From the NCBI GenBank assembly GCA_016808115.1, contig JAEQBH010004665.1:1-64000 (forward strand): 64,000 nucleotides of DNA, read 5' to 3'. The position numbers were made by a program, and so were the translations under genes. This document shows positions 11,149-23,126 of this stretch, in pieces. The notes under the pieces were generated by a model. The model was given only the letters and a program-made list of their open reading frames with translations, ran no database searches and was not told the origin of the DNA. The number at the start of each line of letters is the position of its first letter. The first letter of the stretch is position 1. This DNA is from Tetrastigma voinierianum. Lineage: Eukaryota; Streptophyta; Magnoliopsida; Vitales; Vitaceae.

Positions 11149-13834
11149 TGTGACGCCCCATTTCCCGGGGGTCCGTTGACAACCGCCAACTCATGAATAC
11201 TGTGGAAGGTCAACCCGATACTACTTGATTAAAATCTAAAGTGCAGAGTCCCTTGTACGGAGCTCTACCAAGAACAAACCCATTGCACAGCCTTCACAGA
11301 CATATAAGAGAAACCGCCACTCGGCCCACAAACCAATACTCATCCAAATAAATCCCAACTATAATAATGAAGTTCAGCAGGTCAAAGATTATCCTTATAC
11401 ATCATATATCAAACTTATAGAGTTCTAATACATGTGTACATACCAAAACTAAAGCTACAACCCTGGGCTTTCTAAACCACTTAGATATTTCGCCTCCTAA
11501 CGTCCTCACCTGAAAATAATATCCCCATGGTATGAAGTATCATTCAAGAGGTACTTTAATCACCCAACAAGCATCTCCACCTGCCGGGCATAAGCGCAAT
11601 GCTCCATCGAAAATATATTCAAGTAAAATGTTGATCCTACTTCACTGCCCACCATCAACTCCATATCCCGAGTCCTCATCGACTCTCACACTCGCTCTAA
11701 GCCACGATGAGAAACATTACTTTCAAAACAAAGATGCTTTGTTTTTAATTGTGACAACCTCCGATATAAGCAGTGGACTCCACCCGACATTCATTTAGAC
11801 AACCCTCCATGATAACAATCGGGCCGACCGACCGTAGAGATCCGTAGAAATTCCAATTTCTGGAAAAGGGCAAAATCGTAATTTCGATTACAAAATTGTT
11901 ATTTCTGTTAAAAATCCGGAATTTATTCTCTAGATCTCGGATGACGAAACGGATTTCACCGTTGGGAATCATCTCAACTGTACCGGCACGTAAATGCAGA
12001 GACTCCGAGATCGCCTAATTTACACGCTCTTCGAGACAGCCATAAAACTATTTTTCGATGTGACGAAAGTCACCTGTAACAATCTTCGTGTCTTGTAAAT
12101 TAGTAGCGATGAAGAAATAATGAAAATGGAATGGTAGGGAATGGTAGAATGTCAAAGCGGGAAAAGAGAGGGACATAAGCGTCATTTTAGAAAAGTTTAA
12201 GTCACTGATGAATAAAAAAATTGAATCAGTCTCTCCTCGGTGGGGAAATAAATGGCATTAAACCGGGAGGGGAGGTTGCGAGAATCGAAAAATGGGTTTT
12301 TAGTGTGAGAAGGTCGACTTCTCTCTAAAAATACAGGCGCGTCAGACTCCTTCGGCGGGTGCTCGGAGACCGAAGGGAAAGAATTTGCTCGCGGAGAGGA
12401 GCTTCGCGTGGAGTGCCGGATTAGGGAGTTTCCTCAAACTCAAGAGGAAATGGGGAACTCTCTTTACTTGGGTTTTATTCACTCTTTAGGAAAGTACTTT
12501 ACGAATGTTTAAGTAGAATGAGAAGTAGTGAGGGGGCCGTTTGGTCAGTCCCAGACAGGACCTAATTGATATGAATTTTGAAACCCGAGTAGTAGCCATG
12601 AAGCGCCATGGCTGGTTTGGGGTAATCAAATTGTGTTTTTGCACTTAATAAATCATGTATTGATTGGAATGAAGGCTAGGAAATGGCCAGGAAATGCGAG
12701 GTTCATGAGGTGAGCAGATGATTTAATATTAGTGGATAATAGTAGCAGGGTTTTACTATTCTCGGGAATAGTGTTCCTGAAAAATATATTTTGCGTGGCG
12801 TGTATGGTCAGTGATTCGGTCGAATTGCTCGTGTTTGATCATTAGCCCAGTGGTAATTTTGATGTATGAATTGATTAATTATGACCTTGATTGTGTGATT
12901 GGATATTATGTGGATATGTACATGTTTACATATTTGCATGTGTGATTAGAAGCGTATTGGAATTGACATACATGCATTCCATATGCCTTTGGAACACCTT
13001 GGGATACTATGGGAGTGAGTGCATGAGATGATCTAGAAAATGGTTCGAAGTTTATTAAAATATTAATTATCGGAGGGTAGTCCAAATAAAAAAAATATCA
13101 ATCGTCGGAGGCAGTGATTGATATTCATCGGAGGGTAATTCCATGAAAAATAATATATCGATCGTGGAGTGACCCAGTTGATATATACATCGGAGGGTTG
13201 TCCACTAACAAAGCGGAAATGCAGATTCGTCTACGAGGCTTGGGCGAGTGTGAGAGAGTCGATGAGGACTCGAGATGCGAGTTAGTCATGTAGACATTAG
13301 TAGGATCATGCATTTGCTTGAATGTATGTTTATTTGGAACATTACCTTGTAGCTTAGGTGGAGAGTAGCCCACTTGGGCAGTTCCACTCACGACATTGCT
13401 TCCTTTATCGAGGATGTTATTTCACAGTGCACGGGAGCGTGCGAGGGGACGGCTCGTCCTAGGGATTAAGGATTAAGCGGGTTGTGCTTTAGTTTGACAG
13501 AATATATATGTATTAAAATGTCTAATTTTAATATATGTGTGTATAAATTAAAATATTGTAACTCTTATGCTTATTGTTATATAGTTGGATTCATGGATTA
13601 GTATGTATTATGAATATCGTTTGTGGGCCAGTAGGCCATTATTACTCATGTGATTGGATATATTGGATATATTGGATATATTATGCTTGTTTGGGACAGT
13701 ATATCACGAGGTTTTGTATTTAGGAGAGCTCCGTACAAAGGAGACTACGATTTTTATTAATCTTCAGGTCACAGACATTCTATTTAAGCGGGTTGGCCAG
13801 GTAGTCAAGCGGACCCCGAGTTTGAGGCGTCACA
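11149..13834 (+). repeat. 5' LTR of the nested chromovirus (~2.7 kb)
   Basis: The ends form an inverted pair: TGTGACGCC at the start and GGCGTCACA at the end. The primer site follows three bases later. The left border falls exactly after the last readable base of the Tat protease fragment. About 2.5 copies of a ~60-bp unit with ATCGGAGGGT lie near 13,066-13,200, and three copies of a TATTGGATA step lie near 13,660. Chromovirus LTRs of this length are known in Del/Tekay elements. Confidence 0.7.
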
Positions 13835-13837
13835 ACT

Positions 13838-13849
13838 TGGTATCAGAGC
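13838..13849 (+). promoter_or_regulatory. primer-binding site for initiator methionine tRNA
   Basis: The bases TGGTATCAGAGC match the complement of the plant initiator-Met tRNA 3' end with no mismatch. Together with the inverted LTR terminus four bases upstream, this fixes the orientation of the nested element as plus strand. Confidence 0.9.
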
Positions 13850-14798
13850 TTAGGTATACGGCTACCTAGGGCTTGAGGGGATTTGGGCTTAGGCCGCGAG
13901 TCTTGGAGTATAAGAGCCTCCGCCACTAGGTGTGGGTCGATGTTGAGGCGTAGGTATGAGATTACAGGGAAATCACGGGAATAGAACCACTTTGCATGCA
14001 TGGTGTTTGATGTGTGATTGCGTGTATAACACTTGATTGTATGTTATGTGAATGATGTTTATAACATGGTTTATGATATGTTATGATGTTTGGAGTGTAG
14101 GTGATTAACACTTATTATGTTGGAAACAAATCTTAGGAGTTCCCGATTATTATGCTTAGGAGTAAAATAAATTGTAATCAATTTATTTGAATTTGAAGTA
14201 GGATAATGAGATTTTAATAAAATTTTAAGGTTGAACACTAGGTTTAGTGTTGGATCAAGAGGTTGGGGAAATTTTAGACAAAATGTCCAAAGTTAAAATA
14301 AAAAATAGTACACAAAATTTATTTAGTTGAAACGATGAAATAAAATTCTAAATAAATTTTAAAGTGAACTTATAAATTATTGAGTGTAGAAATTGCAGTG
14401 TTCAAGCAACTACATGTGTGGATTAGCAAGGAGGCTACTGGAAATGAGGGGAAAAAAAAAAAAAGAGTGCGAGAATGCGAAATGGAGCTCCTTACATTTG
14501 AAAGCAGCTAAATAGGGACGAAGTGCAAGGCTGAGCGAGCACGGTCTTATTTAATCTTGAAGTGGTATTTGGGCATGGGCGCGGGCGTGTGGGCGCAGCG
14601 AAGGAGGCGCGCGAGGGAGCGCGGCAGAGGGCGCGAGGGCGCTGGCGCTATGTATGAGTTTGTGAGGCGACTGTGCGCACTGAAATCAACTTGTGAAATT
14701 TGTCAGAGCATGCACTTGGTGCACTCGGCTATTTGACCAGTTTAAACTTAGTATTGTTCTTGAGTCAATTTTAGGGAAATTTTTTTTTCCTTTCGAAA

Positions 14799-14878
<80 letters not shown>

Positions 14879-15269
14879 CTAATATATATATATATATATA
14901 TATATATGCTATATATATATATATATATATATATTTTTAAAAATAAAATCAAATAAATTAGACAAAATTTTCGAAAAATAAAATTTTCAAAAGGAAATTT
15001 TTGTTGATAAAAATATTTTAAATGCATAGTGATTGCCTTACATTACACGTAAATCTTGAGGACAATGTATCTGCCAGATTTATGTGTATGAGTAGTGTCT
15101 CATTTTGTGTTTATGCCTTAGAGATCTTGTATTGAATTTAACTGCCGTGTTAATTGTGTGGTGTAATTTAGTAGAGGGCGAGGACGTGGGGCGTCCACGA
15201 AGTGCTGATCGAGGGCACCATAGGCATTTGACCCATTGTAGGTATTTAATCTCAGTGAGCCTTTCTTGA
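13850..15269 (+). other. chromovirus leader region
   Basis: This lies between the primer site and the first gag-like residues. No gene was recognised. It includes a G+C-rich block with GCG-rich steps around 14,575-14,650 and the long TA microsatellite, which is described separately. Confidence 0.5.
14807..14935. repeat. TA dinucleotide microsatellite
   Basis: Two long AT runs are separated by AACTAA near 14,877-14,882, and a third short break (GC) lies near 14,909. The tract is self-complementary and could form a cruciform. The overlapping 60-110-residue frames of alternating I and Y are artefacts of the repeat. Confidence 0.95.
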
Positions 15270-16380
15270 AGTTTGTGGAGTGTTCTGTGTTTCTTGCTCC
15301 CTTACGGTTAGCATAGCGGTGATCGGGAGGACTGAATGCGTCAGAGATTTAGACGCACCACCCTCAGGCATTCTGAGGAGGGCAGATGGTGTGGACCATT
15401 GGTTTATGCGGATCGAGAGCGTCTTGCGGAGGTATGGAGATCACCTCCAATCTGACCGGGATCCCGAGGTTCGGCTGTTCGGCCTGAGAGCCGGGTATGG
15501 TGGGAGATGGGCTAGGACCCCAGAGGCTTGGGGTTATGACATGGGCGAGTTTCGGGATTTGTTCGTGGGTAAGTCTTCCCGGTTGCGAGGCATGCGAGTC
15601 TCGGGAGTTCCCAGAGGCTGAAGCGAGAGCGACGGCGTGATGGGCCTCACGTGTTTAGATTCACGAGTTGCTTGGGTCGGTGGCGATTACGTGGCCACGG
15701 ACATGGCGAGGTTGGGAGATTCGAATGGATTGAAGTTGTCCATTCGGCGGGATATGGGACTCACTTTACGAGGATATGGATTCCGTGGTTGGGGCGGCCA
15801 CGACCGTAGGAGAGAGAGGTGGAGGATGCCGGGCACTCGGGATGCAGTGTTCGTGGTAAGAGGAAGGGCCAGTCAGTCTTCTTCGAGTTCGGAAGAGGCA
15901 GAAGGCTTCTAGTTCACGAGGTCCAGTGGCCCGTCTGGGCCGAGACGGTGAGGATGCCGGTCGAGCGAGGCGAGCCGAGTTGCCGGTCGGGCGGGACGGA
16001 TGGTGTGCTAAATTGTTCGGCGACCTGGAACATGGGGTTGCCCCGACGAGGGGATCCGGGTTTGGGACATCCGAGTCTCGGTCGATGCGGGACGGGGAGA
16101 GGATCTGATCACGTTCCTCCACGACACGCGGTATAGGCGAGGGCTGATCTGATTCAGGGCACGAGCACCCCATTTCAGGCCCGGGCGAGGCGAGTATGGA
16201 GTAGGGCGGAGGACGCGAGGCCTGGGCGGGGGGACATCGGGGGTCCCGGGCGTGTCTGCGCCGTCCTGCCAGTGCCCGAGTCCCGTGGATCGGCCGGTTA
16301 TACGGGTGCGTTTTTCTTTATACCGCTTATGGGCTAAGTGTTATTTGATTCGCTAGTTAGCCCTGCAGTTCATTCATTCT
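15270..16380 (+). pseudogene. broken gag of the nested chromovirus
   Basis: The frame at 15,280-15,621 contains DHWFMRIESVLRRYGDH, the usual start of the chromovirus capsid domain, and then EAWGYDMGEFRDLF. The rest, to about 16,300, is G+C-rich and shifts frame repeatedly, and its zinc knuckle is not clearly visible. The product would be the capsid protein that packages element RNA. Confidence 0.65.
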
Positions 16381-19300
16381 TTTCATCGAGTTGTGATCGA
16401 GTTGGGCTTAGGGGTTGAGACCTTAGAGGAGCCTGTGTATGTGAGTTCTCCCCTAGGGATTAGGGAGAGAATAGAGATGATATCTTCGAGGTTGCAGTTG
16501 AGATCTCGGGGACTCTACTCACGGTGGACAGGGATTATGGACATGTCGAGTTCGATGTCATCGCAGGGATGGATTGGTTGGCGACTTCTGAGGGGTCGTT
16601 GATTGTGGCGTAGGAGGTTCTTGCTACCACGCGAGGGCGAGTACTCGTGTGGTGTTCGGGAGACAAGCGCGACATTTTGCCTCGAGACGGTATGAGTCTA
16701 GGTGTCGGGAGACGGTTAATTTGGTTAGGTTGCTTGAGCCTTACCACGGAGGGACGAGGAGAGCCCGAGCTTAGATCTACCTTGAGTAGTATGCGAGTAT
16801 GTGGATGTTTTTTAGATAGGCTACTGGACTACCTCCACGGAGGGTTAGTAGACTTTGGTGAGGTTACACCACAGTACTTCACCCATCTCTATGACTCGCA
16901 TAGGATGGCACGATTGGAGATTCGCGAGAACTTCGAGTCGATTCACAGGAGAAATTTATTGAATGAGGGTTCATTAGGCGAACGCCGCCCCATGGGCGCT
17001 CGGTTATTCACGAAGAAGAATGAGAGACCAGCCATTTGTGCATTGATTCTGAAGCCGGTTGAGCCAGGATTCTGATGTCGAGAATCAGTGCCGGTAGGGT
17101 TGGCGTTTGTTTGATCGAGTTAGAGAGGGTGCGAGTCTCTTCCGGGAATGGGCGCCCTTGATTCTGTCCCGGTGAGGGTTAGGGATACGAGATATCTAAG
17201 GCGGTTAAAAAGCGCGTATAGGCGACTGGGTTCTGATGATGCCCTTGGATTAACGAATGCGCCCGTGGCATATTCATGGATCTCTGCATAGGATATTCGA
17301 CCACTATTTAGATCGGTTGTCGTGATCGCCGTGGATGACATCTTGATCACTCCGATCGAGTGGGGCGTGAGTATCGCCGAGAGGATCGTTTGATTGTTGA
17401 GACCATCGGTTAATGCATGAGTTAATTAAGTGCGAGTTAAACTGCGGGGTGATTTTGGGACACGTGGTGTCGACATCAAAGTGTCGGTCGACCCGAGAGA
17501 AGGTCGGCGGTGATGAGTTGGGAGCGAAATCGAACCGATATATCGTAGTTTCTTGGGATTGGCTAGGTATTGGGAGGTTCATAGAGGGATTTCTCAGTTA
17601 GCGCACCTATGACTAGGTTGACCGGAAGGAGGTCAAGTTTAGGTCGGGATGGCCGTCTGCGAGAGCATTCAGGGTTGAAGGGACTTGCCCGGCTCCCATT
17701 TTGATCGTCCGGGACCCAGACGAGGGTACCACCGAGTGTATTGTGATGCCTGGGGACTAGATTGGGATGTGTTTGATGCGGTCACAGGAGGTTAGTAACA
17801 TGGTTCTCGTCGGTTGAAGAATCGGAAATTACCCCTGCGACATGGAGTTAGCGGCCGTAGTCTTCGCCTTGAAGATTTAGCGCCGCTACTTATACGACGA
17901 GGAGTTAGAGGTGTCTTTCGTACCATAAAAGTCGAGGAAGTATATTTTCACGCGGCGAGACCTCGATATGGCGCGGAGTGGGATGGAGTTCACAGAGGAT
18001 TATGACTTCACTTTGCATTACCATCGGTGCGAACAAATGTAGTGGGCGATGCACTCGGTCGGAAGTCACGAGGCGTTAGCTAGTATAGCTTCTCGGGGAG
18101 TGGCGGATGTCCCAGGCTGTGGGGCAGTTTGAAATTTCTCTGATCTGTGGCTGAGACTCGGGGTACCTTAGGAGTTTAGTGGCTGAGTCTGTTGAAGCAG
18201 TGATTGAGTCCCGATTGGCGGGGCGCGAATGGGGTATCGGGGGCCGGGTAATGGTCAGTACGGGTGGCGAGGGCGGCCGTTCACGTGAATGAAATAGTCT
18301 TCGATATAGGGGACGGGTAGTGGTTCCTAGATTGTGGAATTTGAGAGAGGAGATTCTCGGGGAGTTTCAACGCTCGATTTGTCGTGCATCCGGGTGGCCG
18401 CGAAGATGTACCGGGATCTTCGTCGCGATCTTGTGGAGTGGGATGAAGAGACCACGGCGGGGACTTTGTTCGGCCCAGATGTCTCACATGTCCCGGCGGG
18501 TTAAGGGTGAGCACCGAAGCGTGGTACTTGGCCATTGGAGGTGGGCGAGGTGGAAGTGGGAGCACGTGCGATGGACTTTGTGACCGGCGCACGACGGCCG
18601 GCGTGGCGCGGTATGGGTGATAGTGGGCCAGAACTCACGAAGCGGCGCGTTTGAGTCGTGCGGATGACGCCTCATTGGAGGGTGCTTGGGTTGTACATTT
18701 GAGAGATAGTCGGAGCTACATGGGTGCACGTATCGGCAGTGTCGGATAGGGACTTACGAGTTCTGGCGCACTTTGGAAGAGTTTCCAAGATACATGGGCA
18801 CCACGGTGACGATGAGTCTGACTTCGCTTTGCCAGACGGATGGTCGATCACGAGGAATATACGGTGTTAGAGGACATCTTTGCGAGCATCGTCTGGGCAT
18901 AAGGGTAGTGGGAAGAACACTTGCCCTTGAGTGGGATCGCCTCTGACAAGCGGTTACGGGGCGAGGTATACGGATGCGCAGTATGAGGCATTGTATGGGA
19001 GGCCGTATGAATCCAGATTATGTTGGGCGAGGTGGGAGAGCTCCATCAGCGGTCACGATGCGATTAGAGACATCTTTGAGAATGTGAGCTTGATACGACA
19101 ACGTCTTCTCACGGCTCAGGCCAGAGCGAGAAGAGCCCTATGCGGATGTCACGACGTCGACCATAGAGTTCGAGGTTAGGGATTACATCTTCTTGAAGGT
19201 GATACAGAGGGTAGTCGAGGTTAAACCAATGTGGGAAGCTATCTGTAGAGGTTCATTGGACCTTCGAGATACTAGAGAGAGGTAGGCAAGTTGCGTGGCG

Positions 19301-19600
19301 GTTAAGTGTCTGTGACATGTCGGGTGTCGAGGTGTTTCACGTCTCCATGCTGCAGGTACTCCGGATCGGCTCATGTGGTGGATTGGGGACAGGATAGAGG
19401 TTGACGGATGGGACCTTCGAGGAGGGACCGGTCTTATTAGATAAATTTGTGATCGGGTTTTGCGGCCTGTGAGCCCAGTGAGGCTAGTGTTGGTCTTTAT
19501 GGGCGTCAGCTCTATAGGTGGAGGGTACGCGTGGGAGGCGCGAGGACACGATGCGAGCCTATCCCTTCTTGTTTGGATGAAAGTCGTGATTTAGTCGTTT
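16381..19600 (+). pseudogene. broken pol of the nested chromovirus with a chromodomain-region end
   Basis: In order: a protease segment at 16,390-16,600 (ETLEEPVYVSSPLGIR); an RT start near 16,980-17,040 (LFTKKNERPAICALI, related to the usual PWGAPVLFVKKKDG box); and the late RT segment near 17,455-17,600 (GHVVST, RRFIEGF). RNase H and integrase remnants follow. Near 19,330 is the EVFHVSMLQ step found after integrase, and near 19,527-19,580 a degenerate WEREDTMRA-YPFL-like tail, typical of the chromodomain end. Many stops and shifts exclude function. Confidence 0.65.
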
Positions 19601-19695
19601 AAGATTTAAATAATTGTTTTACGTAATCACGTAGTGAAGTCTTGCGTTGCGTATCGTGTAATTGATTGTAATTGTCACGAATTTATTGTGAAATT

Positions 19696-19712
19696 CCTTT
19701 TAAGAGGGGAGA
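19696..19712 (+). promoter_or_regulatory. candidate polypurine tract of the nested chromovirus
   Basis: The purine-rich bases AAGAGGGGAGAAA follow the end of pol at the place where second-strand priming occurs in LTR retrotransposons. They support the end of the coding interior here, although the sequence that follows is not a repeat of the 5' LTR. Confidence 0.55.
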
Positions 19713-20649
19713 AATTTAGGGCAGAAATTCAGTTATGGAAAAACGACATATCATCAAATCATTAAGTTCGGCTTTAGGAGCCACGAATTTAGTGCCAGTT
19801 CCGTGCAAATGCAGCATCAATAGCGTGAATTAATGCCTGATTTATCACCTGATACACCCAAGCTTGATCCAGCCACCCGTTCCCGGACGTCGAAAGGAAT
19901 GCCGTAATTTTCACACCGGTCCACGAGTTTTGGGGCCGTCCGAGAAACAGCCTCTAGACCTCGAATAGCGAGGCATAAAATACTTCATGAAATTAATAAA
20001 CCAAGTAGGATAAAACCCTTACCTCACGGGTTTGTGAAGCTCACCAGGTCGATCTTTTGCGTTGCGCCATGGCGTAGAATGAGCTTTCATTGCTTGTCCC
20101 CGGCCGAATTAGTGTCGGATCGCCGTATCACCAGAGAAGTCTCTCTCTCTCTGCTCTAGAAAATCAAATCTCACTCACTTTGCCTCATTTACGTTTCAGC
20201 ACTTGCGTTTTGGTCTCTGATGTAGGGATGACCCTTTATTCCTCTTTTTTTGTCTTTTTCTTCATTTAAAGTCTCGGAAAATGGCGTAATAAAGCTGGAT
20301 TTTAGACATTTGGCACTCTATCGGTCGATCCGTTTCCATCATCTCTCTTTCATGCAACATGTGTCACATGAGTCACGTGTTATAAAGTGACTTTTCGTCC
20401 GTCGAATATGTTTGCGGCTTTTAGATGCTCGATTGCCTCGAAGAAAAACGTGTAGAATTTGTTTGTCCGGAATTCTAAAATTCGGCGTGTTAGCTAGATT
20501 TCACGAGGCGATTCAAACGGTGAAATCCAGTTTAGATCATCCAGAGATCTAAGAGAATAAATTTCGGATTTTAAATTACGATTTTGCCATTTTTCAAAAG
20601 TGGAAATTTTCTCGAGTCTAACACCCCGAAGTGAGCACTAAATGTCACA
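19713..20649 (-). repeat. LTR-like fragment in reverse orientation
   Basis: Read on the minus strand, 20,620-20,400 resembles 11,840-12,070 of the 5' LTR. Shared order: GGCAAAATCGTAATTT, AAATCC-GAATTTATTCTC, AGATCTC-GGATGA, GGATTTCACCGTT, and then GACGAAA-GTCAC. The two copies are in opposite directions. The rest has no match to the 5' LTR that I can see. It replaces the expected 3' LTR, and is best explained by a second related element or by recombination. Confidence 0.5.
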
Positions 20650-22515
20650 GGCTAGGGCCATTACTCTTTTCCTAGAACCACGTGGGGCGTTGACCGATCT
20701 GCTCTCCCTTCTAATGCCCGTTTTGTTGAAGCGATCTGCGAAGATGATGTTGCGAGCTTGGATTAACGAGGACCTTGTGGATCGTTTGGCAAAACACTAG
20801 GCACCCCATCACGAGTGGGTTGTCATGGGGATGTTAAGCGACCTTCCATGTCGAGGGGAAATCACGAAAGGTTATTGTAGTATCCGGTAGGAAGTTTGGA
20901 TCTTTGTTTGTATCGGGTTCCCGTCGATCTTGACCAGAATGGGCCTTCCTAATTTGAAATTTGGACCTCCACCTCTTGTAAACCCTCAGGAGATTACATG
21001 GATTTCTCTAAAGGTGGGCGATGCTCATGGGGTTGGTTGAAGAGGTGGTGGTGGTACAGACTGGATCTGTATACGAGGGTGCCCATGCTGGTGAGAGGCC
21101 ACGTGCTTAATTTGAGATGCCCACGTTGGATCGGTATTCAATCCTTTCATGGAAGTTGGATGCAATCATACATTTGGTGTCTATGACCCCTGTGGAACTC
21201 CACGATGTTGGTATCGTCTCTTTTAATGGTGATTTCATCTAAGATGGCCACCTAAAACCTTTCATGTTGCGCCGTGTAGGACGCGACGAGGTTATGAGGG
21301 GTGTATTGCGAAATTGAATCTCCTTGCATTCTTTGCTCGGCAGTGGTCCATACGATCCTGACTTTCCCTTGTCTTACTCGGGGGGGCCAGCTCTGTTTTT
21401 CTCTGCTCCTCCTTAGGAGATCATCACTATCGCGGATCTCTTAGGGTTTCGTTCTCTTTTTGTAGCCCTGCTCTTTTCTTTTGAGTAGAAGAGCTTCTTT
21501 GCTGGGTGGAGGGCTTTCATCGTTGATATACTTCTCTGTTTTGGCGAGGACCTCGGCTATGCTTGCCTGAGGGTTCTTTGAGATAGAGAACATTAGGTCT
21601 TTCGACTGTACCCCCAGCCTTGCAATGAAAGAAGTAATGGCGAACTTCTCGTCGAGAATATCTACCTTCAGCGACTTCTCGTTAAACCTTTGAACATATG
21701 ACCTCATGCTTTCTTGAGAGCTTTGTTTATGGTCGGGAAAGGTGATAGCTTCTCAGCTTCACGCAATAAGTCATTCTTTCAAGATAAAGTGGGAGGCAAT
21801 CGTGGAAAGCTGCGCGGTGTGAGATGGAAGATGGCGGGTATGTTAAGCCCGGGCGATCTTGGGCCCTTTAGTGTGATAGCGAAGGCTTTGCATCGTACGG
21901 GGTCCTGATATCCGTGCAATTCCATATGATTTTTGTATGTATTGAGGTGGTCTATGGGGTCGTTTGTTCCGTCGAACGTCTCGATCTATGGTATTCTGAA
22001 CTTTTCCAGAAGAGGGAAGTGCAACATCCCGGTTGTGAATGGAGATTCGGTTTGTTGTACCAGGGCGTCCATGGAGACTAGAGCTCGGCCCTTTACTGCT
22101 TCCTTCATGTGGCTGATTTAGCATTTGGATGTCTCCACGAACCTTAGCTCCCACGTGGCTCCTGCATCTCTGATAAAGGATGGGCCCATCGCCTTTGTTG
22201 TTCCTGCCCTGCCTCTCCTCATTGTGAGAAAGTCCTCTCAGGGTTGGTAGATCTTATGCTCCACAGTGTAGTTGTTCTCCTTCTCTATCCGCTTTTTGAT
22301 GAGGGTCGAGGTGTTGCTCTTCTCGGGTAACAGGATTTTGGCCTTTTCGGGCCTGTCGTATCTCCTGAGGGCGTTGCGGCGGTGAGTTCTTCCGATTCTT
22401 TGTGATGTTGGTTGGTGAAACGGAGTGCCTCCACCTCGTCGTGTTGACACACGGAGTTTCCAATGTGCCTCGAAAGTCATTTGTCCATGTCGCTGGCGGT
22501 CTTGCATCCTTGGAG
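20650..22515 (-). pseudogene. broken gag of the Tat-type element
   Basis: On the minus strand, 21,960-21,850 reads in pieces like a Ty3 capsid: PLLEKFRIP, then IETFDGTNDPIDHLNTYKNH, then RCKAFAITLKGPA. The frame at 21,707-21,441 (88 residues) continues with YVQRFNEKSL, FIARLGVQSKDLMFS and a lysine-rich end. Upstream, to 22,515, is a polar N-terminal part. The stretch 21,240-20,650 is gag-to-protease linker. It ends at the nested element before any protease active site (D-T/S-G) is seen, so that site was lost or lies in unrecognised sequence. Confidence 0.7.
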
Positions 22516-22679
22516 GATTACTTGTGACTCCTTATGTTACGAGTTGATACCATCCCGGTCGTTTGAGAGGTCGGCATTTGTAAAGGGTGTCGTCCCATGG
22601 GACGGCCTTGGCGATGATGCTTTTGGCTGGGGCGGGTTGGGCATCTTTGGAATTCTTTGAGGCGATCCGTGCAATCTTT

Positions 22680-22696
22680 GGGCGTTGGGCTCACTC
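22680..22696 (-). promoter_or_regulatory. candidate primer-binding site of the Tat-type element
   Basis: Read on the minus strand, the bases just inside the LTR are GAGTGAGCCCAACGCC. They contain GCCCAACG, the core of the lysine-tRNA site (TGGCGCCCAACG) used by many Ty3/gypsy elements. The first bases do not match perfectly, so this is a decayed site. Confidence 0.45.
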
Positions 22697-23126
22697 TGTA
22701 AACCACAAGAAACAAAAGGATCGGCGGGGCTGCGGATTGCCTCCGATGCCTAAGTCGGTTCTTTTCGATGGAAGAAGATCAACTACTTAGAGAATGAGAT
22801 TTTGTGCGTATGTACGTATGCGCTTTTCAGATGGGGTGACGTGTTATAATGGATGATCGTGATAAGCTTTCACAGTTGGATGATGACACGAATATCTTTC
22901 ACTTTGTTGGAGGACGTCTGATCATTCCTCCTATTAGGTGGGAGATTTTCTTTCCTTATCGTGGCCGTCAATAGGGATAATTGATGGGCGATAGTTAGGA
23001 AATATCCTCTTTGCGATTGATGGAGATTGAGTGTTTCATCTGTCACGGATTTTTGAGGCTCTTGGAAACTTTAAAGGGGCGAGTTGGACCACTTACAGTA
23101 CCAGGGAATACCATTAGGGCACATCA
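22697..23126 (-). repeat. 5' LTR of the Tat-type element
   Basis: On the plus strand the copy begins TGTAAACC and ends CATCA, and so is bounded by TG and CA in element orientation. It matches 2,229-2,664 throughout. It would carry the promoter for minus-strand transcription of gag and pol. Next to it on the inner side lies a likely lysine-tRNA primer site. Confidence 0.75.

Larger units (their letters stand above)
11149..20649 (+). mobile_element. nested chromovirus (Tekay/Del-like Ty3/gypsy), rearranged 3' end
   Basis: A long LTR starts TGTGACGCCCC at 11,149 and ends GGCGTCACA at 13,834. It is followed at once by an initiator-Met primer site. Plus-strand gag, protease, RT, integrase and chromodomain-region remnants run from about 15,270 to 19,600. 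Long LTRs and this primer site fit the Tekay/Del group of chromoviruses. After the polypurine tract (about 19,700) a normal 3' LTR should repeat the 5' LTR start, but it does not. Instead 19,713-20,649 is an LTR-like piece related to the 5' LTR in the opposite direction. The bases outside the two ends (CCCAA and GGCTA) do not match, so the insertion was rearranged. Confidence 0.75.
2229..23126 (-). mobile_element. Tat-type Ty3/gypsy retrotransposon, minus strand, split by a nested element
   Basis: Two related ~430-bp LTRs bound this element. In minus-strand order the interior holds a primer-binding site, gag (about 22,500-20,900), a protease fragment (11,148-10,909), reverse transcriptase (around 10,500-10,260), integrase (about 8,760-7,740), a tandem-repeat block (6,920-5,575) and a region with an antisense reading frame (about 4,960-3,100). 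Known members of the Tat lineage (Grande, Ogre and relatives) carry tandem repeats, and in Grande an antisense gene, between pol and the 3' LTR, which fits. Without the nested chromovirus the element is about 11.4 kb. All frames are broken, so it is old and non-autonomous. No target duplication is visible. Confidence 0.8.

Noticed and set aside
14686..15027. Frames of alternating I and Y on both strands
   Set aside because: They are translations of a TA microsatellite.
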